In this document: positions 32,281 to 39,845 of the stretch, in pieces
How the letters are laid out: each line of letters opens with the position of its first letter
Position numbering within the stretch: position 1 is the stretch's first letter
Notes under the pieces: model-generated
Databases searched by the model: none
Told to the model about the DNA's origin: nothing
The model's input: the letters and a program-made list of their open reading frames with translations, nothing else
Translations under genes and position numbers: made by a program
Assembly: GCA_011391125.1 (NCBI GenBank)
Contig: JAABRE010000001.1
Location: 1-64,000 of the forward strand
Reading direction: 5' to 3'
DNA length: 64,000 nt
Source: Synechococcales cyanobacterium S06
GTDB lineage: Bacteria; Cyanobacteriota; Cyanobacteriia; Cyanobacteriales; JAABRE01

Positions 32281-32694
32281 TCATATAATTCCCCACTCAA
32301 TTAAAAAATTATTAATTTTGTCTTTAAATTGGTTTTCAATTATGGTTAGTTTTTGTTCACTCAAAATAGATTTTTGTTTAAAATTAGTAAACATTTCTTG
32401 TTCAGTTTCTAAAATGAGTTTACCATCTTTAGCAATATTATGAGCAAGTAAAAGAGAACAATTATTAAGAATAATGACATCAATATTGTCACTATTAATC
32501 TTTAATAAATCTCCTAAAATATTAGCTATTTCGATTTTGATAAAAATATTATTTTTGCTTAATTCTTGATCTAAGAAAACGGCAAAATCCCAATCACTTT
32601 GATTATGTACTTTATTTATTGCTCTTGAACCAAATAAAATCAGCATTTTTAAATAAGGCATTTTTTCTGATATTTTATCGCTTTCAAATTCCAT
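32281..32694 (-). CDS. MNT-type nucleotidyltransferase (MntA-like), gene 2
   Basis: A 137-residue minimal nucleotidyltransferase. The GSx10DxD site is seen as FGSRAINKVHNQSDWDFAVF (about residues 21-40). In HepT-MntA systems the MntA enzyme AMPylates the HEPN toxin's tyrosine and so acts as antitoxin. The stop (TGA at 32281-32283) lies 5 bp from the MITE, and the lost HepT start overlapped this stop. It begins 11 bp before the end of the upstream nucleotidyltransferase gene (32684), so the two are translationally coupled. The C-terminal Lys/Gln-rich helix (FKQKSILSEQKLTIIENQFK) is unlike typical MntA. Confidence 0.82.
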   Translation of the reverse strand: MEFESDKISEKMPYLKMLILFGSRAINKVHNQSDWDFAVFLDQELSKNNIFIKIEIANILGDLLKINSDNIDVIILNNCSLLLAHNIAKDGKLILETEQEMFTNFKQKSILSEQKLTIIENQFKDKINNFLIEWGII

Positions 32695-33043
32695 AAATCA
32701 CCTCTATTGTCTTTAAAATCTGACGTTTTCTAATCCAATTATGACTCGTTTCTACACTACTTTTAAAAACTAGATCAATATCTCTTTTTACTATTGTTTT
32801 TAACTCATCTTCTAACTTAAATAATTCAAACATTCCTATTTTTTTGTCAGGAGCAAAAGTTACTAAAAAATCTATGTCACTTTCAGAGTTAAAATCATCC
32901 CGTAAAATTGACCCAAATAAAGCTAATTCTGTGATGCTCCATTTTTGACAAAATTCATAAATTGTGCTTAAAGAAACTCCTAAACGATGTTCAATTTGTG
33001 TCAGATTTTTTGCCGGTTTTAAACTGAATAAATTTGGCTTCAT
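32684..33043 (-). CDS. MNT-type nucleotidyltransferase, gene 1
   Basis: A 119-residue minimal nucleotidyltransferase: LFGSILRDDFNSESDIDFLV (GSx10DxD, about residues 41-60) with a third acidic residue likely in VKRDIDLVF. The N-terminal 35 residues (NLTQIEHRLGVSLSTIYEFC) look like a small helix-turn-helix, suggesting a DNA-binding or regulatory start. It overlaps the second nucleotidyltransferase by 11 bp. Two MNT genes before one HepT gene is unusual; this one may be a regulator or a second AMPylase. It follows the ABC fusion gene by 67 bp on the same strand. Confidence 0.82.
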   Translation of the reverse strand: MKPNLFSLKPAKNLTQIEHRLGVSLSTIYEFCQKWSITELALFGSILRDDFNSESDIDFLVTFAPDKKIGMFELFKLEDELKTIVKRDIDLVFKSSVETSHNWIRKRQILKTIEVIYGI

Positions 33044-33110
33044 AATGTTAGTAAATCTTATTTTTTAACTTAATAAATAGGGATAATTAATAAATTATCC
33101 CCGAATTTAA

Positions 33111-34535
33111 CTACCGATAAATTTCCTCTCTTTTATAAGCCCAAATTGCCACAAAATTAAAGAATAAACCAAACCCAATTAACCAAATAATATGTAATGA
33201 GAGATAAGAATCATATTCTAGGTTAGCACTCCATAAAACCAATTGACCATAGTGATAAAAAGGAGAAAAAGTGATTAAATCTTGAATCCATTTTATCTCA
33301 GAAATGGGTAAACCACAGGTTAATAATGCTAATGGAACTGATAAACCAATAATTGAATCCACACTTTTAGGATTAAATAAATAACCCATTGCTAAACCAA
33401 AAATAGCAAAAGGAATAACTCCTATAAGTAAACAAGAAAACATTATTAACCAATCTCTTAAACTCTCATCAATTCCTAATCTTAAAGCGCCAAAAGTGAA
33501 GATTAATGATAAACTAATGGAGGCAATTATTAAGGAAATAATAATTTTAGCCCTAAAAAATATACTAGGAGGAAGGGGAGTAACTTGTAATAATTTCAGC
33601 CATCCTTCTACTCTTTCAGTGGCGACTCTTTTCCCTAATCTTTCGATGGCAAAAATTATTAAACTAATCCCACTAAAAAATAATAACATTATTTTAGCTG
33701 AGTCCTCCGTAACTTGAAAAAAAGCAATTAAAGAAGAAAATAAGAAAATACCTAATAAATATAAAGGTGTTCTAATTAATTGCAGTAATTCGGTGGAAGT
33801 CTGTTTAAATAAAACTGACAAGTAATTAATTTTATTACTTTTCTTTTCTGATTTATTTTCCTCAGTAACGGAAACAGTTTTTAACAATTTTTCTTCTAAT
33901 TTGCCATCTTTTAACTCCACTTTTTTAGTCGCTAAATCAGCTAAATATTGCCAATCTGACTGATTATTTGTCACCATTAAAATAGTGATATTTTTCTCTC
34001 GACATATTTTAATTTGCTGCCAAAATTCGGCAAATCCTTCATTGTCTAAATTTCTGGTGGGTTCATCTAAGATTAATAATTCAGGATTGCCTGCTAAAGC
34101 TAAAGCGAATAAGAGTCTTTGTTCTTCTCCTCCAGATAATTTTGAAGCCCAATTTTTTTCCTTTTCTTTGAGGTTAACTGTCTTTAAAATTTCCTCAGTT
34201 GATAAAGAATTTGGGTAATAACTTCTTAATAAATCCACTAATTCAATTACTTTTAAATTAGTAGGAATTGCTACTTTTTGTAACACTACTCCTAATCTAG
34301 TTTTTGCTTGAAAACTCTGAGGATTTTCGCCTAATAATTTTACTTCTCCTTTAGTCGGTTTACTTAATCCTAAAATAATACTAATTAAGGTTGTTTTACC
34401 CGAACCATTTGCACCTTTTAAAACGATAAAATCACCCGTTTCTACTGTGAAATTAATTTTTTTCAGGATTTCTTTTTTCCGAAATAAAGACTGACTAAAA
34501 GTTTTAGAAACGTTATTTAATTCTACTAATTTCAT
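33111..34535 (-). CDS. ABC transporter, ATPase-permease fusion (ABC-2 type)
   Basis: 474 residues. The N-terminal ABC ATPase (about residues 1-215) has Walker A GANGSGKTTLI (about 40-50), signature LSGGEEQRL, Walker B LLILDEPTRNLD and switch region LMVTNNQSDW. A charged linker (about 216-240) joins it to a C-terminal half with six hydrophobic helices like ABC-2 or CcmB-type permeases. The order ATPase then permease in one chain is uncommon for ABC-2 exporters, where separate genes are the rule. Export of a lipid, polysaccharide or peptide are all possible. It ends a minus-strand run that starts with two terD genes; its 11-bp gap to the upstream membrane protein gene favours co-translation. 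Confidence 0.82.
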   Translation of the reverse strand: MKLVELNNVSKTFSQSLFRKKEILKKINFTVETGDFIVLKGANGSGKTTLISIILGLSKPTKGEVKLLGENPQSFQAKTRLGVVLQKVAIPTNLKVIELVDLLRSYYPNSLSTEEILKTVNLKEKEKNWASKLSGGEEQRLLFALALAGNPELLILDEPTRNLDNEGFAEFWQQIKICREKNITILMVTNNQSDWQYLADLATKKVELKDGKLEEKLLKTVSVTEENKSEKKSNKINYLSVLFKQTSTELLQLIRTPLYLLGIFLFSSLIAFFQVTEDSAKIMLLFFSGISLIIFAIERLGKRVATERVEGWLKLLQVTPLPPSIFFRAKIIISLIIASISLSLIFTFGALRLGIDESLRDWLIMFSCLLIGVIPFAIFGLAMGYLFNPKSVDSIIGLSVPLALLTCGLPISEIKWIQDLITFSPFYHYGQLVLWSANLEYDSYLSLHIIWLIGFGLFFNFVAIWAYKREEIYR

Positions 34536-34546
34536 TTTTGAACACC

Positions 34547-34885
34547 TTAATTACAAAAGAATTGACTAATAAAAGGAATTTTGAGGATTAATCCTGCTAC
34601 TAATCCTGCTAAAATACCTATAAATGGATTTCCTAATAATAAAACTAGGGCTGCTGATGTAATTGCTCCTGCTAAAATAGGCATATTTGATGAGACGACA
34701 CAAGCTGCTCCTTTGGGGATAAACCATAGGAGCAAAACTGGTATTCCTACTACCAATACTAAGATTAAACTTTGTCCTAAAAAGTTAAAAATACCCTCTA
34801 ATTTGAGGAACATTCCCGTTTTAAAAGAGGTTAATAACTGATTATTTTCTTGTTCTAAATTATGGTTTTCTGATTGCATTTTCAT
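34547..34885 (-). CDS. Small membrane protein of unknown function
   Basis: 112 residues. After a polar N-terminus (SENHNLEQENNQLLTSFKTG) come two long hydrophobic segments, about residues 35-55 (LGQSLILVLVVGIPVLLLWF) and 68-100 (Gly/Ala/Leu-rich: ILAGAITSAALVLLLG and GILAGLVAGLIL). One Cys (AACVVSS) lies between them. No family recognised. The 11-bp gap to the ABC fusion gene suggests it serves that transporter. Confidence 0.65.
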   Translation of the reverse strand: MKMQSENHNLEQENNQLLTSFKTGMFLKLEGIFNFLGQSLILVLVVGIPVLLLWFIPKGAACVVSSNMPILAGAITSAALVLLLGNPFIGILAGLVAGLILKIPFISQFFCN

Positions 34886-34959
34886 TTTGGATATCCTTAG
34901 ATTTAGGGTTTATTTTAGAGCGTTAAAGCGCAACAACCAACACAAAAAACTTTTACAAT

Positions 34960-35265
34960 TTATTGTTGCCAAAATTTTAGTTTTTGCCATAATCCTGATT
35001 TAGCATTGGGTAAGTTAATTAAGGGAGCTTGACAACATTTGCTTTTTATTTTGGCAGAACTATTAATACAATTACTAGGAGGAGGACAACCGATCATTGG
35101 ATTAGCTGATTGTTGTATTTCCCACGTTTTTAATCCTAACAAAATTGTCCCTAATCCAAATAAAACAAATAAAAGAATACTCAACCAATTTACAATCAAC
35201 CAATTCACAACGGCTCTTAATACTACAATCAACCAATTCACAACGGATTTTAATACTGGTGACAT
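34960..35265 (-). CDS. Small Cys-rich membrane protein of unknown function
   Basis: 101 residues: an N-terminal duplicated motif (VVNWLIVVLRAVVNWLIVNW) running into a transmembrane helix SILLFVLFGLGTILLGL (about residues 29-45), then a polar tail with five Cys (GCPPPSNCINSS, KSKCCQAP). The duplication is also visible at DNA level (AACCAATTCACAACGG twice, 35201-35245). No family recognised. It lies between the TerD genes and the ABC-associated genes. Confidence 0.6.
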   Translation of the reverse strand: MSPVLKSVVNWLIVVLRAVVNWLIVNWLSILLFVLFGLGTILLGLKTWEIQQSANPMIGCPPPSNCINSSAKIKSKCCQAPLINLPNAKSGLWQKLKFWQQ

Positions 35266-35326
35266 AATTGCTCCACTATTTTAACTTAATAAATAGGTAC
35301 AATTTAGAAATTGTACCTACCGAAAT

Positions 35327-35938
35327 TTAGAGGTAAGATTTAACGATATCTCCTAAACTTTCCACCTTAAAACCATTACCAACAGCGGCCATTTTCCACT
35401 CATTTTGATGGCGATAAATTTCGGCCATTATCATCGCGGTTTTCCCTGAATATTCCCCTCCAGAAAGTTGATAACGGGCAATTTCTTGGTTATTTCCCAT
35501 ATTAACCAACCTGACAAAAGCATTTTGTACTTGACCAAAATCCTGTTTGCGTTGATTCGCTTGGTAGATATTGACAACAAACACCAATTTGTGAATATTC
35601 GCCGGCACATTGGGCAAGTCAACAACAAGCTGCTCGTCGTCTCCTTCCCCTTCCCCTGTGAGGTTATCCCCTAAATGAGAAATCGCCCCTGATTTATGAC
35701 GCAAATTGCCAAAATACACCAAATTAGCTTGATCAGTAAACTTATCTTGAGCATTTAAGCACAAAATTGAAGCATCCAAATCAAAATCCTGATTACCACC
35801 TAACCAACTTTTTGGTTTTTCCACCACATCCCAACCCAAACCACACATAATTCTTGTTAAATTAGGAGCTTCTTTTGCTAACGAAATCCGTTGTCCTTTT
35901 TGCAAATTAATTGCCATAAAATCCTCTTTTGAAAACAT
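35327..35938 (-). CDS. TerD family protein, copy 2
   Basis: 203 residues of TerD/CABP type, a Ca2+-binding beta-sandwich family linked to tellurite resistance and envelope or phage stress. Key acidic loops are visible: DFDLDASILCLNAQD (about residues 46-60), HLGDNLTGEGEGDDEQLVVD and AEIYRHQNEWKMAAVGNGF. The first 7 residues (MFSKEDF) before MAINLQKGQRISL are probably not native; the second ATG at 35917 gives the usual start. A second terD gene lies 101 bp upstream. Confidence 0.88.
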   Translation of the reverse strand: MFSKEDFMAINLQKGQRISLAKEAPNLTRIMCGLGWDVVEKPKSWLGGNQDFDLDASILCLNAQDKFTDQANLVYFGNLRHKSGAISHLGDNLTGEGEGDDEQLVVDLPNVPANIHKLVFVVNIYQANQRKQDFGQVQNAFVRLVNMGNNQEIARYQLSGGEYSGKTAMIMAEIYRHQNEWKMAAVGNGFKVESLGDIVKSYL

Positions 35939-35999
35939 TAATAATTAATAGTTAATAACTAAAGTAATTTGCTATTAACTATTAGTTAGTCGGATAAAA

Positions 36000-36030
36000 A
36001 ACAATTAAAAATTAACGATTTTTAATTGTT
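36000..36030 (-). terminator. Hairpin between the two terD genes
   Basis: AACAATTAAAAAT (36000-36012) and ATTTTTAATTGTT (36018-36030) are perfect 13-bp arms with a TAACG loop, about 10 bp after the upstream terD stop. It may end part of the transcripts, giving more of copy 1 than of the downstream genes, or protect mRNA ends. Confidence 0.6.
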
Positions 36031-36039
36031 AATTCTTAC

Positions 36040-36624
36040 TTATTGGTAACGGTTTAATAATGATTGCAACCCACCTTGATAACCTGCACCTACAGCATTC
36101 ATGCGCCATTCGCCATCTTTGCGGTATAATTCCGCCATAATTAAAGCGGTTTCAACGGAAAAATCTTCCTCCAAATCGTAACGTAATACTTCATTTTTGG
36201 TCTGTACATCCACTAAACGCACATACGCATTTCTTACCTGACCAAAATTTTGCCCTCGTTTATCTGCATCATGGATGGTGACGGTGACAGAAATACGCTG
36301 CACATTAGCGGGAACTTTGCGGAAATCAACTAAAATAACCTCGTCATCTCCGTCTCCTTCTCCAGTCAAGTTGTCGCCCATGTGTTTGACGGATTGGTCA
36401 GGATCAGGGCTGGCCAGATTATTGTAGAAGATAAAATGTTCATCAGAAATCAACTTTTCATTGCCATCTAAGAGGAAGATTGAAGCATCTAAGTCAAAGT
36501 CATACCCCGTATCGGTTTTATTTGTATCCCACCCTAGGCCGATAAAACCAGCTAACAAACCAGGAGCGATTTTATCTAGGGAGACGCGTTGACCTTTGTG
36601 CAGGGAAATTGCCATGTTGTTCAC
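36040..36624 (-). CDS. TerD family protein, copy 1
   Basis: 194 residues, first gene of the minus-strand cluster. Motifs: ISLHKGQRVSLDKIAPGL at the N-terminus, the Ca2+ loop DFDLDASIFLLDGNEKL (about residues 45-61), MGDNLTGEGDGDDEVILVDF and AELYRKDGEWRMNAVGAGYQ. Sequence is clearly paralogous to copy 2 but diverged. The start is likely the second ATG (Met4, MAISLHKG), with GAGGTGAACAAC upstream. The divergent 36625-36885 region is AT-rich. Confidence 0.9.
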   Translation of the reverse strand: MNNMAISLHKGQRVSLDKIAPGLLAGFIGLGWDTNKTDTGYDFDLDASIFLLDGNEKLISDEHFIFYNNLASPDPDQSVKHMGDNLTGEGDGDDEVILVDFRKVPANVQRISVTVTIHDADKRGQNFGQVRNAYVRLVDVQTKNEVLRYDLEEDFSVETALIMAELYRKDGEWRMNAVGAGYQGGLQSLLNRYQ

Positions 36625-36885
36625 CTCAAATTATGTTTCTATATCTATATCCTGACGCTTTTTTGACTTTATGCAGTTTTTTGAAAAAGATTTTTTTTAC
36701 TTTCGTTGTCGATGCTATCGTCCATGTTTAGTGGTTTTTATTGATAATTAAACAACCTCTAAGCTTAAAATAAGATATAATCTTGGTTAAACTTTGAAAT
36801 TAAGTTAAAAAATTTGCTCCTTTAAATTTTTAATGACTGAAACCATGTCCCATTTTTAAAAACGTAAATAAAGGTAATCTTTTAT

Positions 36886-37221
36886 ATGGTTAATAGTAAT
36901 ATAATAACTCCAATAACAGATATTTTAGAGGAGTTTAAACAGCAGGTTAAAAACATTTATCGAGACGAATTGAGCCAATTAATATTATTTGGTTCTCAAG
37001 CAAGGGGAGAAGCTAAATCAGATTCTGATATTGATATTTTAATTGTGTTAAAAACAGGAAATAATCCTCAAGATAAATACCAACAAGTGATCAAAGTAAT
37101 ATCAGATTTATGTTTAGAATCTGAATTATTAATTAGTTGTGTTTATGTTAATCAATCTGAATTTGAGCGGGAAAAAAGTCCTTTATTATTAAATATCCAT
37201 CAAGAAGGAATAATTTTATGA
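36886..37221 (+). CDS. MNT-type nucleotidyltransferase
   Basis: A 111-residue minimal nucleotidyltransferase with site GSx10DxD (FGSQARGEAKSDSDIDILIV, about residues 34-53). It is the canonical domain with a short N-terminal helix (ITDILEEFKQQVKNIY). Its stop overlaps the start of the HEPN gene by 4 bp (ATGA), the standard arrangement of HEPN-MNT modules in which the MNT protein is the antitoxin. It has no close sequence similarity to the 32.3-33.0 kb pair beyond the motif. Confidence 0.88.
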   Translation: MVNSNIITPITDILEEFKQQVKNIYRDELSQLILFGSQARGEAKSDSDIDILIVLKTGNNPQDKYQQVIKVISDLCLESELLISCVYVNQSEFEREKSPLLLNIHQEGIIL

Positions 37222-37598
37222 ACGATGAACAAAAACAATTATTAGAAAAAGCAAGAGAAAGTCTTAAAGCAGCCAAAATTTTATTAGAGAATGAGTTACC
37301 AGATTTTGCGACCGCAAGAGCTTATTATACTATGTTTTATATTGCTCAAGCATTTTTATTAACAGAAAAGTTAACATTTTCTAGTCATGCTGCTGTTATT
37401 TCCGCTTTTGGTAGAGAATTTGTTAAAACTAAACGTATTCCTCAAGAATATCATCGTTATCTTATTGAAGCACAACAAAAACGCACCGAAGCTGACTACA
37501 AATTGATTCCGAATATTAGTTTTGAAGCGGCTCAAGCTATTATAAATAAAGCAGAAAATATGCTTATTTTTGCTGAGAATAATCTCGATAAATTCTAA
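37218..37598 (+). CDS. HEPN domain protein (MNT partner)
   Basis: A 126-residue all-helical HEPN protein: LLEKARESLKAAKILLENEL, then DFATARAYYTMFYIAQAFLL (the R-A-Y-Y segment of this subfamily), and SFEAAQAIINKAENMLIFAE. No R-x4-6-H-x-Y catalytic motif of HepT is visible, so it belongs to the other HEPN group often paired with MNT proteins, of uncertain catalytic activity. 4-bp overlap with the upstream gene. The trmJ-like gene follows about 60 bp later. Confidence 0.85.
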   Translation: MNDEQKQLLEKARESLKAAKILLENELPDFATARAYYTMFYIAQAFLLTEKLTFSSHAAVISAFGREFVKTKRIPQEYHRYLIEAQQKRTEADYKLIPNISFEAAQAIINKAENMLIFAENNLDKF

Positions 37599-37660
37599 AT
37601 AATATTAGTTTATCTTTGATAAATTCCCCTGGGAAAAAAATATTAATAAGGATGTTTTTA

Positions 37661-38383
37661 ATGACCGAAAATAAAGTAAAAATAATTTTAGTTGAACCTG
37701 CTGGCCCTTTAAATATTGGCTCAGTGGCCCGAATTATGAAAAATATGTGTTTAGAAGAATTAATCTTAGTTAAACCACATTGTGATCATTTAGGCGATGA
37801 AGCGAGACAAATGGCGGTTCATGCTCAAGAAGTATTAGACAATGCACAAGTTGTAACCAGTTTGCCGGAAGCTTTACGAGGTATTCAAAGGGCGATCGCC
37901 ACGACTTCCCGTAATTGTAGTGTCCCAATTAACTCAGAAACGCCCGAAAATGCGCTTCCTTGGCTATTAGAAAAAAACGTAACCAGTGCCCTAATTTTTG
38001 GACCAGAAGACCGAGGATTAAATAATATTGAGCTTAATTACGCCAATAGATTTGTGGGTATTCCTTCTAATCCTGAATATTCCTCCTTAAATTTAGCGCA
38101 AGCCGTGGCAATTTGTGCTTATGAATTATATTCCCGAGGTCAACTTTCACAACTGGAGAAAAAATCTGATCAAAATACCCTTGCATCTTTGGATAATCTG
38201 GAGAGATACTATCAGCATTTAGAAAATTTATTGCTCAAAATAGGGTATCTTTATCCCCATACAAGAAATGCGCGAATGGAAAAATTCCGTCGTTTATTCA
38301 ATCGTGCTAATCTTACACAAGAAGAAGTCAGAATGTTACGGGGTATTATTAGTCAAGTAGAATGGAGTTTAAAACAAAAATAA
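37661..38383 (+). CDS. tRNA (cytidine/uridine-2'-O-)-methyltransferase TrmJ-like
   Basis: A SPOUT-fold RNA 2'-O-methyltransferase, 240 residues from the chosen ATG at 37661 (MTENKVK; AAGG at 37647-37650). Family motifs: VEPAGPLNIGSVARIMKNM near the N-terminus (substrate and SAM site), TTSRN with RCSVP-like, SALIFGPEDRGLNNIEL (motif 2) and FVGIPSNPEYSSLNLAQAVA (motif 3, knot). TrmJ modifies position 32 of tRNAs; other TrmH-group targets cannot be excluded. The N-terminal 15 codons upstream in frame are unconserved. The serine hydrolase gene starts 3 bp after the stop, so it is probably co-transcribed. Confidence 0.87.
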   Translation: MTENKVKIILVEPAGPLNIGSVARIMKNMCLEELILVKPHCDHLGDEARQMAVHAQEVLDNAQVVTSLPEALRGIQRAIATTSRNCSVPINSETPENALPWLLEKNVTSALIFGPEDRGLNNIELNYANRFVGIPSNPEYSSLNLAQAVAICAYELYSRGQLSQLEKKSDQNTLASLDNLERYYQHLENLLLKIGYLYPHTRNARMEKFRRLFNRANLTQEEVRMLRGIISQVEWSLKQK

Positions 38384-38386
38384 GTT

Positions 38387-39691
38387 ATGGTTAAGTCATT
38401 AAATAATCAAAAAACCGCTTCTCGTCGGTCGAAAAGAAATAACAATCCGTCAGTAATTAATCTAAATTCTTATCGCAATAATTCCGCTAAATCTGGTCAA
38501 GTTTCTAGTTCTAAAACCAGAAATAAATCTCAGACTTCTCGTCCTAATTATCCTGCTAAAAAAGCTTCTGGTTTAAATATTTTTTTCCTCTATTTATTAC
38601 GTTTTATAATTGCCGGAGTCGGTCTAGGAACGATCGCCGGAACTGCTTTACATTATGTAACTCAAAAACAGGTTTTAGCAAGTTCACAAATAAAAACAAC
38701 ACCTGAAAAAACTAAAGAAAATCCTCTGGAAAATGAATTTAAAAATCCCTTAGCTTTAACGGAAGAACTTACCACAGTTAAAGCACAAGTTCAGCAATTA
38801 GCGGCTAAAACTCCCCAATTACAACCCCAATTATTCTTTTTTGATTTAGATACTGGCAATTATTTAGATCTTAATGGTTCTGTGGCGATTCCCGCTGCAA
38901 GTACCATTAAAATACCCCTGTTAGTGGCCTTTTTTCAAGACGTTGACGCAGGCAAAATTCGTCTTGATGAAAAAATAACTATGTCTGAAAAAGTTAAAGT
39001 TGGTGAAGCAGGCACTATGCAATATCAGCCTGTTGGTTCTGTGTTCACAGTCTTAGAAACCGTGACAAACATGATAGTTATTAGTGATAATACTGCTACT
39101 AATATGATTTTAGAACGTCTTGGGGGTAAAGATGTTGTTAATCAACGTTTTAAAGAATGGGGTTTAGAACATACAGTAATTAACAATATTTTACCCGATT
39201 TAGAAGGTACGAATATGACCAGTGCTAAAGATTTAGCTCGTGTTTTAGCATTAGTTAATGACGGTCAATTAGTATCATTAAAAAATCGAGATCGTCTCCT
39301 AGGAATTATGGAGAAAACTAAGACTAGAACCCTCTTACCCCAAGGTTTAGAACAAGATGCTATTATTGCTCATAAAACCGGTACTTTAGCTACAATTTTA
39401 GGAGATGCTGGTATTATTGACACCACTAATGGTAAGCGTTATATTGGCGTTGCAATTGTTCAACGTCCCAAAGATGATCCCGCAGCTAGAACTTTTATTC
39501 AGGAGATTTCTCGCACCGTTTACCATCATTTTAATCAAACTCCGGTCACAAATTCTACTCCGACAAACACTCCTTCAACCATCGAAAATACTCCCCCTTC
39601 TACCACTCCTAATTCTAGTTTTACCACCCCTACAAATAATCCGACTCCTAACAATAATTCAGAAGAAGATGTCAACTCTATGGGAGGATAA
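38387..39691 (+). CDS. Class A beta-lactamase-like serine hydrolase, membrane-anchored
   Basis: 434 residues. A basic, Asn/Ser-rich cytoplasmic N-terminus (about 1-60) is followed by one transmembrane helix (IFFLYLLRFIIAGVGLGTIA) and a periplasmic class A fold: Ser172 in PAASTIKIPLL (S-x-x-K), SDN at 233-235 (MIVISDNTATNM), and KTG at 330-332 (AHKTGTLATIL). The Pro/Thr/Asn-rich tail (about 380-434) is disordered. The three active-site boxes are intact, so a penicillin-recognising hydrolase; whether it degrades beta-lactams or trims peptidoglycan is open, since PBP-like relatives share the motifs. Starts 3 bp after trmJ. Confidence 0.88.
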   Translation: MVKSLNNQKTASRRSKRNNNPSVINLNSYRNNSAKSGQVSSSKTRNKSQTSRPNYPAKKASGLNIFFLYLLRFIIAGVGLGTIAGTALHYVTQKQVLASSQIKTTPEKTKENPLENEFKNPLALTEELTTVKAQVQQLAAKTPQLQPQLFFFDLDTGNYLDLNGSVAIPAASTIKIPLLVAFFQDVDAGKIRLDEKITMSEKVKVGEAGTMQYQPVGSVFTVLETVTNMIVISDNTATNMILERLGGKDVVNQRFKEWGLEHTVINNILPDLEGTNMTSAKDLARVLALVNDGQLVSLKNRDRLLGIMEKTKTRTLLPQGLEQDAIIAHKTGTLATILGDAGIIDTTNGKRYIGVAIVQRPKDDPAARTFIQEISRTVYHHFNQTPVTNSTPTNTPSTIENTPPSTTPNSSFTTPTNNPTPNNNSEEDVNSMGG

Positions 39692-39765
39692 TTATAGGTA
39701 ATAGGTAATAGGTAATAGGTAATAGGTAATAGGTTTTTAGGTAATAGGTAATAGGTAAAGTGGGT
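39692..39765. repeat. TAGGTAA tandem heptamer tract
   Basis: Ten or so head-to-tail TAGGTAA units (about 39694-39757) directly follow the serine hydrolase stop. Downstream, two direct copies of AAATCGGATTT (39768 and about 39817) resemble arms of the CCGATTTTT hairpin family but in the same orientation. No gene is between 39692 and 39845. Confidence 0.65.
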
Positions 39766-39845
39766 TAGAAATCGGATTTTTTACTAAATAACAATTACTA
39801 CAACCGATACCACCAGTAAAAATCGGATTTCTGATCGCAACCTAC

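Noticed and set aside
37218-37598. HepT-type RNase at the second HEPN gene
   Set aside because: The R-x4-6-H-x-Y motif is not present, so only a general HEPN call is made.
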